40,938 bases of DNA from Deltaproteobacteria bacterium (GTDB lineage Bacteria > Myxococcota_A > Polyangia > JAAYKL01). This document shows, in pieces, positions 35,845 through 40,938 of this stretch (position 1 is its first letter; every line of letters starts with the position of its first letter). Under the pieces are notes generated by a model. The model had not been told where the DNA came from. It did not search any database and saw only the letters and a list, made by a program, of their open reading frames with translations. The translations under genes and the position numbers were made by a program. The stretch covers positions 1 through 40,938 of the forward strand of contig JAFGWT010000424.1 in the NCBI GenBank assembly GCA_016937015.1, written 5' to 3'.

Positions 35845-37605
35845 TCAATTGGCGCTGTGCAGTGTTGTTACGCTTTGCGCTTCCAGTGAAACGCTAAACT
35901 GCCCATCAACCACACTCACAGTCCCCTCGTCGCTGAGATTCTTGCTTCCGCTTGTCACAGTCTGATAGTAAGTGGTGACACGGGATCCAGCCACGGACAG
36001 ATTCAGGGTCTGAGGCGAGTTTCCTGTATTTACGAGAACAATGGTCACGTCTGAATCACTCTTATACGCTGATGCATTGACGCCATTGACTGGGTTTTTG
36101 GGCATATCCACGCGAATAAATCCGGGGCGAACCCACTTGGAATAATGCGCCATCATGTATCCGCGTTTGCCAATATTGCCGTCTTCCTTCATTGGACTGT
36201 AGGACCTGCGGATATACCACCAAACATATGCCTGAAACTCGCCTTCAACCAGGCAATTGTGCACATGAGTGGCAACCTGAAGCGCTTCCGGCCAGTTGTC
36301 GGACGAATCCGCGTTGCTGTTTGGCACGTAGACTTCTGTCATCCATAATTCTTTGCCTGCGCCCTTCTGTTTAAAGAGCGGATAGGGCATCTGACTGACC
36401 TGCGTGCCGTAGGTATGCGCACCAAACACATCAATGTTTTCAAGGGCTGCCGGATCATTGAGAATGGGGTCGTAAATTTGTTTGCGATACTGGAACGACT
36501 CTGCCGACATAACGCGGAAAGACAAATCGCCAGCGTAATTCTTCGAAAAGTTCAATATTTCTTCCGGGCTCCACTCGGTCCAGTCGTGAGCATAGTCAGG
36601 CTCGTTCTGAATGGATACCGCGTAAATATCCACACCCGCATTGGTCATCGTGTTGTAATAGTCTGTGAGGTGTTGGGCATATTCTCCAAACTTCGACGGG
36701 TCGATTCGTTTTACACCATTGACGTTGACGGTCATACCGGAGGGAGGATTCCATGGAGATGAGAAAATATAGGCCCCTGCCTCCTGCGCTCTCAACGCGG
36801 TATCAACGTCTCTGGTCCAATCATTGCGGTTGTCACTGATAAACAAACGAAGCACTGAAAAGCCCAGCTGATTGGGGCCATTTCCAAAAGCGGTTTCGCG
36901 CTGTGCAGCAGTCAAATCGCCAATCCACACAGGGTGGCTGATACCGCCAAAACCTTTTATCTCCTGCTTCTCGTCTGCCAGATTGACACAGGTTGTTCCG
37001 CCCACGCAATCGGCCTGCACCGGATTGGTGTCGCTGTCTGAGTCAGTGTCGGTATCGGTATCGGTGTCGGTATCAGTGTCCGTATCAGTATCAGTGTCCG
37101 TATCGGTATCGGTATCTGTGTCGGTGTCGGTATCTGTGTCGGTGTCGGTATCTGTGTCCGCATCGGAGGATGCGGTTGTTTCACAACAAATTGGCTTGTC
37201 TGTCGGGCATGTATAATCCGGCAGATATGTGCCATTCAGTGTTCTGCATTCTCCCTGTGCAACACATTGCCCGGGACAATCACTGTCAGAATCACTATCT
37301 GTATCTGAGTCGGTGTCACTGTCCGTATCTGTATCCGTATCGGTGTCTGTATCCGCATCCGTGTCAGTATCGGCGTCAGTATCAGTATCAGTGTCGGTGT
37401 CAGTGTCACTATCGGTGTCAGCGTCAGTGTCGCTGTCACTGTCGGAGTCAGAGTCAGCATCTGTATCGGTGTCACTGTCGCTATCTGAGTCGCTGTCTGT
37501 ATCTGAATCCCCATCTGTGGTGCCGCCAGCGGTGCTGCCACAGCCGCTCGACATAATCAGCAGAACGAAGAAAAGGAAAAAAATTGGAATAGTAAACCTG
37601 CTCAT
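35845..37605 (-). CDS. Lipoprotein with six-Cys module and GH30_8-like glucuronoxylanase domain
   Basis: This 586-residue protein starts MSRFTIPIFFLFFVLLIMSSGC (lipid Cys at residue 22), with a GAGAGGG ribosome-binding site. Linker, Cys module (110-141) and a Thr-Asp linker precede a GH30 domain with a (beta/alpha)8 core and C-terminal beta side domain. Catalytic residues are acid/base E335 in QNEPDY and nucleophile E424 in WMTEVY. The segment WWYIRRSYSP holds the Arg and Tyr that, in characterised GH30_8 enzymes, bind the glucuronic acid substituent, so cleavage directed by MeGlcA side groups is likely. It would complement the GH10 enzymes, which attack less substituted xylan. Gly at +2 predicts outer-membrane retention. 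Confidence 0.93.
   Translation of the reverse strand: MSRFTIPIFFLFFVLLIMSSGCGSTAGGTTDGDSDTDSDSDSDSDTDTDADSDSDSDSDTDADTDSDTDTDTDTDTDADTDTDADTDTDTDTDTDSDTDSDTDSDSDSDCPGQCVAQGECRTLNGTYLPDYTCPTDKPICCETTASSDADTDTDTDTDTDTDTDTDTDTDTDTDTDTDTDTDTDTDTDSDSDTNPVQADCVGGTTCVNLADEKQEIKGFGGISHPVWIGDLTAAQRETAFGNGPNQLGFSVLRLFISDNRNDWTRDVDTALRAQEAGAYIFSSPWNPPSGMTVNVNGVKRIDPSKFGEYAQHLTDYYNTMTNAGVDIYAVSIQNEPDYAHDWTEWSPEEILNFSKNYAGDLSFRVMSAESFQYRKQIYDPILNDPAALENIDVFGAHTYGTQVSQMPYPLFKQKGAGKELWMTEVYVPNSNADSSDNWPEALQVATHVHNCLVEGEFQAYVWWYIRRSYSPMKEDGNIGKRGYMMAHYSKWVRPGFIRVDMPKNPVNGVNASAYKSDSDVTIVLVNTGNSPQTLNLSVAGSRVTTYYQTVTSGSKNLSDEGTVSVVDGQFSVSLEAQSVTTLHSAN
37028..37165 (-). repeat. (Thr-Asp)n coding repeat, GH30 lipoprotein
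   Basis: The linker between Cys module and GH30 domain is mostly Thr-Asp, with a short Ser-Asp end near the catalytic domain. The N-terminal linker of the same gene lies at 37282-37512 and mixes Ser, Thr and Ala with Asp. Confidence 0.9.
37183..37278 (-). other. Six-Cys module, copy E (GH30 lipoprotein)
   Basis: Reads [12 protein letters not shown]...[10 protein letters not shown]...PICC; spacing is identical to the other four copies. Variable positions (TDK before PICC) are where all copies differ. Confidence 0.85.
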
Positions 37606-38761
37606 GTGAACCCTCTCTTTTATTACAGAAAATCTAAATAATACCCATTAAAGGCAACGCACCTTTAAAAGCAATGTACCAGTAATCCCCCCCAATCGGG
37701 TAAAAAAAACCACTTTGCCAAATTAGTAAAGTCGATTAACACATGAACAGATAAACACACGAATTTGATTAATAATAAATCATAGTAATTAGTTAATCAA
37801 TGACAAGTCAGACGTAAAATATTCAACAAAAGAAGTAACGGCGATAATACGATGATTAACAATTTACAGTTAAATCGGATACGAATACATTGTTTGAATT
37901 GATGCCAATGCATACGTTCTGCCGGTGTCCGTCTCGACATCGAACAGGTGCGTATTGGGCCGAATCGGGTTATTTAAATTTGCCTCGAAAGAAATTTCGA
38001 GAACTTTGATTTTGGCTTTCAAAAAAAAAATTGATTTGGGGTATCTTCGCTCGCTTCACTTGGCGCCACGCCGTTTAATGTCAATCCGTTCGACCCCTTA
38101 TCCGAAAATCTCCCCCAACGCGGAATGAATGACAAGCCGCCATTGCCTGCATTGCCGCTGCACCAAAAATCAACTGCAATGAATATGGATAAACAGGATC
38201 GGAAACAAAAAAGCGCATCGTCGATTCAACATTGCTCCCCTTTCGCGAACACTTAAAAAACGCAATGAGTCCCCACGCTGACCGGCATGTTTATCAGTAA
38301 CAGAGTGGTCGTAAAACTGAGTCGGCCAGATAGCAATCTGCAAAAGCAGTTCTGTAATAATGCAATTTATTTATTAAAAAATATTTGTGTCAAATCCCTT
38401 GGAATTTAAAGGAATCGAAAATGATTATTCGGGCGCCCAAGCCTCAAAATTAAAGCTCTGTTTCAAAAATCCAGCAACATCGTTTCAAGAGTCGCAATCA
38501 TCCAGGCGTAACGACTCCATGCCATGTTTAATTTTTTATTATCTGACCCTTTTTAAAATTTTATACGCACAGTTTTGCGGTACAGTACTCTAACGTACAG
38601 ATGCCTTGCTTGACACTTATCAAAATAGCCGCCCAGGCGTGCCCTGCGCAGACTGTGCAAAAGGGTCGTTTTTAGAGGGTAACCTTATCAGCTTCAGCAC
38701 CTTCATTTTTCGAAAAATTGCCGAGAGTTTTTTATCGAGGCACAACAGGGACGAGAGACAA
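37606..38761 (+). other. Long gene-poor region between GH30 and fibro-slime lipoproteins
   Basis: About 1.15 kb with no convincing gene. Short ORFs here (for example 37925-38128 and 38387-38593) lack ribosome-binding sites and protein-like composition. The region is AT-richer than its neighbours. A run of seven C (37687-37693) and one of eight A (37702-37709) lie upstream of the GH30 start. Both flanking genes are transcribed away from it, so it must hold two promoters. Confidence 0.6.
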
Positions 38762-40648
38762 ATGAAATTATCGGTCAGACATTTTGCCATTTTATTGTGC
38801 GGACTTTTACTCGCCAGCTGCAATACACAGCAAGCCAGTGATGATGAGGGAGACAACAACGACCAGGATTCCGAAAAGGCGGAAGACACCGCAGTGGACA
38901 CCGAAACCATTGAAGACAAAGGAACAGAGGACGACACCGACGAAGACATCGTTGAAGAGACGGATGAGGACAAAAAGGATACCGAGCCAACCGACGTTTG
39001 CGGAGACGGCATTCTAACCCGGTTGGAAGCCTGTGACGACGGAAACAACGACGATGATGATGGCTGCTCTGGCGACTGCAGTGAAGTGACAGAAGGCTAT
39101 TCCTGTATTCCCCCAGGGAAAAGCTGTCACCTGATTGCGCTGTGTGGCGACGGTCAAATCCAGCCGCCGGAACTGTGTGACGATGGTGCGCGCTACAACG
39201 GCGATGGGTGCAATGAGAACTGCCAGGTTGAAATGGGATATAAATGCGATAAGGAGCCCAGCGTATGCACGGAAACCGAATGTGGTGATGGCAAACAGGA
39301 GGGTGCCGAAAGCTGCGATGACAAAAACGTAATTCCATTTGACGGCTGCTCCGCCATCTGCCAGCGGGAACCGGACTGTTCTGCCGGCGCCTGTCAATCC
39401 AAGTGCGGCGACGGTCTGGTGCTGGGCGAAAGCGAGGAATGTGATGACGGCAACACCGTTTCGGGCGATGGCTGCACTGCGGACTGCGAAATTGAACCTG
39501 GATACACCTGCGTTCAGGAAACCTGTGCAGAAGGCGAGGACTGCGTATTGCGCGTTCCGGTTATTTTCAGGGATTTTCCCGAGGATCACCCTGACTTCCA
39601 GATACCGACCAACTGTCGGGGCGAAATCACCGGTCTGGTGGAGCCCGAAATTGGAGAAGATGGCAGTCCTGTGGCCACTGCGCTGGCTGACGAAAATTGC
39701 GTCACCAAACTGTCGGAGTGGTACACCCATGACCCGTCAATTTTCGGATACATCATTCCCTATAAGGTCAGTGAACTGGTGCTCTATCCCAATGGCGAGG
39801 GCGGGTTTGTAAATCGCTACGGCGCAAACGGTGAAAAGTGGCTGGGATACGACGTAAATCCCCAAACCGGAGTGGCCGTTGCGGTGGAGCCTATTTCCAG
39901 AAATGTGGCGGACTGTATTGATGATGGCTGTGTCCCCTGTGCGTCAAATCCAAATCAGGGGTGTCCGCCGCCCACTGTCGAATACGATGGCAACCCGCTT
40001 TTCTTCCCGGTGGATGATATGGATTCGGCCGAATTCTTTGACGCCGGAGTGCCCCCCGAATACGGATGGTCCAGCTCCGGTGGCATGGGTGGCGGCTGGT
40101 TGGACGAAGCCGATGTAACCGGCGAAGCCACCCAGCACAATTTCCATTTCACATCCGAAGTCACATATTGGTTCACGTTTAACGCCTCGGTTGAGGCCAC
40201 TTTTGATTTTGCCGGAGATGATGATGTTTGGGTGTTTGTAAACGGACAGCTTGCAGTGGATTTGGGCGGTGTTCATGGACCCATTTTTGGCAGCTTCACC
40301 ATTTCTGAGGATAATTCTTTTGGCATGAAAGACGGTTCCGTATACGAAATCCGTGTTTTCCATGCAGAGCGACTGACCATTGGGTCGTCATTCAAACTGA
40401 CATTAAAAGGATTCAATTCCGCCCGTTCAGAGTGCACGCCCACTTGTGGCGACGGTATCCTGGGAATCGGCGAACAATGTGATGACGGCGTCAATGAAGG
40501 TGGATATGCCCAGTGTAACGCGGAGTGCAAATACGACGGCTACTGTGGTGATGGGATCGTCCAGGAAGAATTCGAAAGTTGCGACGATGGCAACTTCCTC
40601 AACGACGATGAGTGCCCCTCATCGTGTCGATACGTGGAAATCGAGTAA
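38762..40648 (+). CDS. DUF4215 Cys-repeat and fibro-slime domain lipoprotein
   Basis: This 628-residue protein starts at ATG 38762 (MKLSVRHFAILLCGLLLASC, lipid Cys 20); the ORF upstream is discarded. A ~60-residue Asp/Glu linker precedes four Cys-rich repeats of the DUF4215 type, CGDG...CDDGN...GDGC...C (about residues 80-255), then a fibro-slime domain (about 260-555; VPVIFRDFPEDHPDF at the start, DDDVWVFVNGQLAVDLGGVHG in the core) and two more Cys repeats at the C-terminus. Fibro-slime domains were named from Fibrobacter surface proteins linked to fibre attachment. It probably binds plant polysaccharide or the cell surface. Asn at +2 predicts outer-membrane location. Confidence 0.93.
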   Translation: MKLSVRHFAILLCGLLLASCNTQQASDDEGDNNDQDSEKAEDTAVDTETIEDKGTEDDTDEDIVEETDEDKKDTEPTDVCGDGILTRLEACDDGNNDDDDGCSGDCSEVTEGYSCIPPGKSCHLIALCGDGQIQPPELCDDGARYNGDGCNENCQVEMGYKCDKEPSVCTETECGDGKQEGAESCDDKNVIPFDGCSAICQREPDCSAGACQSKCGDGLVLGESEECDDGNTVSGDGCTADCEIEPGYTCVQETCAEGEDCVLRVPVIFRDFPEDHPDFQIPTNCRGEITGLVEPEIGEDGSPVATALADENCVTKLSEWYTHDPSIFGYIIPYKVSELVLYPNGEGGFVNRYGANGEKWLGYDVNPQTGVAVAVEPISRNVADCIDDGCVPCASNPNQGCPPPTVEYDGNPLFFPVDDMDSAEFFDAGVPPEYGWSSSGGMGGGWLDEADVTGEATQHNFHFTSEVTYWFTFNASVEATFDFAGDDDVWVFVNGQLAVDLGGVHGPIFGSFTISEDNSFGMKDGSVYEIRVFHAERLTIGSSFKLTLKGFNSARSECTPTCGDGILGIGEQCDDGVNEGGYAQCNAECKYDGYCGDGIVQEEFESCDDGNFLNDDECPSSCRYVEIE

Positions 40649-40651
40649 CAG

Positions 40652-40938
40652 TTACTGTTGGCGGGTGTATCCCAATATCCATTCAAGCAATCCAGGTTCC
40701 GCGGACGCCTTCGAAATGGCAGGCACGTGTTCAAACCCATCAAACTCCGTATACGTGACCTGAGTCCCCCCCGCTTCGAGAATTGACTGATAAATATCCC
40801 TCGCCTGAGACACATCTGCCGTCGTATCGTCGCTGCCATGAAAAATCCAAAGAGGTGTCTGCGCCATTTCTGCAGCGCCAGTATTAACGGTGTACCCTGC
40901 CGCAACAACCCCGGCTGCGAACCGTTCCGGGTATGTGA
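40652..40938 (-). CDS. C-terminal part of an alpha/beta hydrolase/esterase (5' partial)
   Basis: The frame is open to the right edge, so the N-terminus is outside the window. The visible ~95 residues begin TYPERFAAGVVAAGYTVNTG and continue PLWIFHGSDDTTADVSQARDIYQSI...EFDGFEHVPAI. This matches the end of PHB-depolymerase-like/feruloyl-esterase alpha/beta hydrolases: FHGSDD carries the acid and FEHVP the catalytic His. The nucleophile Ser is not in the window. It is convergent with the fibro-slime gene, only 3 bases apart. Confidence 0.85.
   Translation of the reverse strand, partial: TYPERFAAGVVAAGYTVNTGAAEMAQTPLWIFHGSDDTTADVSQARDIYQSILEAGGTQVTYTEFDGFEHVPAISKASAEPGLLEWILGYTRQQ

Noticed and set aside
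27241-37512. Linker repeats as a possible CRISPR array
   Set aside because: The units are coding hexamers in frame with lipoproteins, with no constant-length unique spacers and no cas genes.
37925-38593. Two small ORFs in the gene-poor region
   Set aside because: No ribosome-binding site, no signal or domain, and AT-rich irregular composition.
38610-38615. TTGACA as a promoter for the fibro-slime gene
   Set aside because: No acceptable -10 box lies 15-19 bases downstream.

Overview
The window looks like part of a Gram-negative chromosome from a Myxococcota/Deltaproteobacteria-like, plant-fibre-degrading bacterium. Several sequence features point there: lipoproteins with very long Ser-Asp/Thr-Asp linkers, a lipoprotein with DUF4215-type Cys repeats (CGDG...CDDGN...GDGC) and a fibro-slime domain, several VWA proteins, and a tripartite RND efflux system. 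Base composition looks balanced by eye. No rRNA, tRNA, IS element or CRISPR array was found. The genus cannot be named from sequence alone.

Left third (1-21 kb). A VWA protein truncated by the window edge ends in two Ada-like Cys/His zinc motifs. Next is an Rpn/YhgA-like nuclease with a 12-bp in-frame tandem repeat. On the minus strand, a tetR-tolC-mfp-rnd efflux operon (10.4 to 3.9 kb) is joined by ATGA/GTGA overlaps and preceded by a perfect palindromic operator sitting against the -10 box. Diverging from it is a four-gene operon: acidic disordered protein, coiled-coil protein, membrane VWA protein, MinD/ParA-like ATPase. I do not recognise it as a described system, and two of its proteins share a short TLIGxG motif. 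A VWA lipoprotein, a GH130 phosphorylase, a LacI regulator, a histidine phosphatase, a VOC/SRPBCC gene pair, a TatD hydrolase and a GT4 glycosyltransferase follow.

Middle (23.3-26.6 kb). A zinc-ribbon protein starting with TTG is followed after 3 bp by a secreted 937-residue alpha/beta hydrolase starting with GTG.

Right third (27.1-38 kb). This is a locus of xylan-directed lipoproteins: SGNH esterase, GH10 xylanase, alpha/beta esterase and CotH-like protein on the plus strand; GH10 xylanase and GH30_8-like glucuronoxylanase on the minus strand. Five of the six have the same design: lipobox, acidic (SD/TD)n linker, a nearly invariant 32-residue six-Cys module (CPGxCV...[10 protein letters not shown]...PICC), a second (SD/TD)n linker, then a different catalytic domain. 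The CotH protein keeps an acidic linker but has no Cys module. I read this as a set of cell-surface enzymes carrying one shared module, which may be an anchoring, assembly or polysaccharide-binding domain. It is the best candidate here for an undescribed system. A DUF4215/fibro-slime lipoprotein and the C-terminus of another alpha/beta hydrolase close the window.
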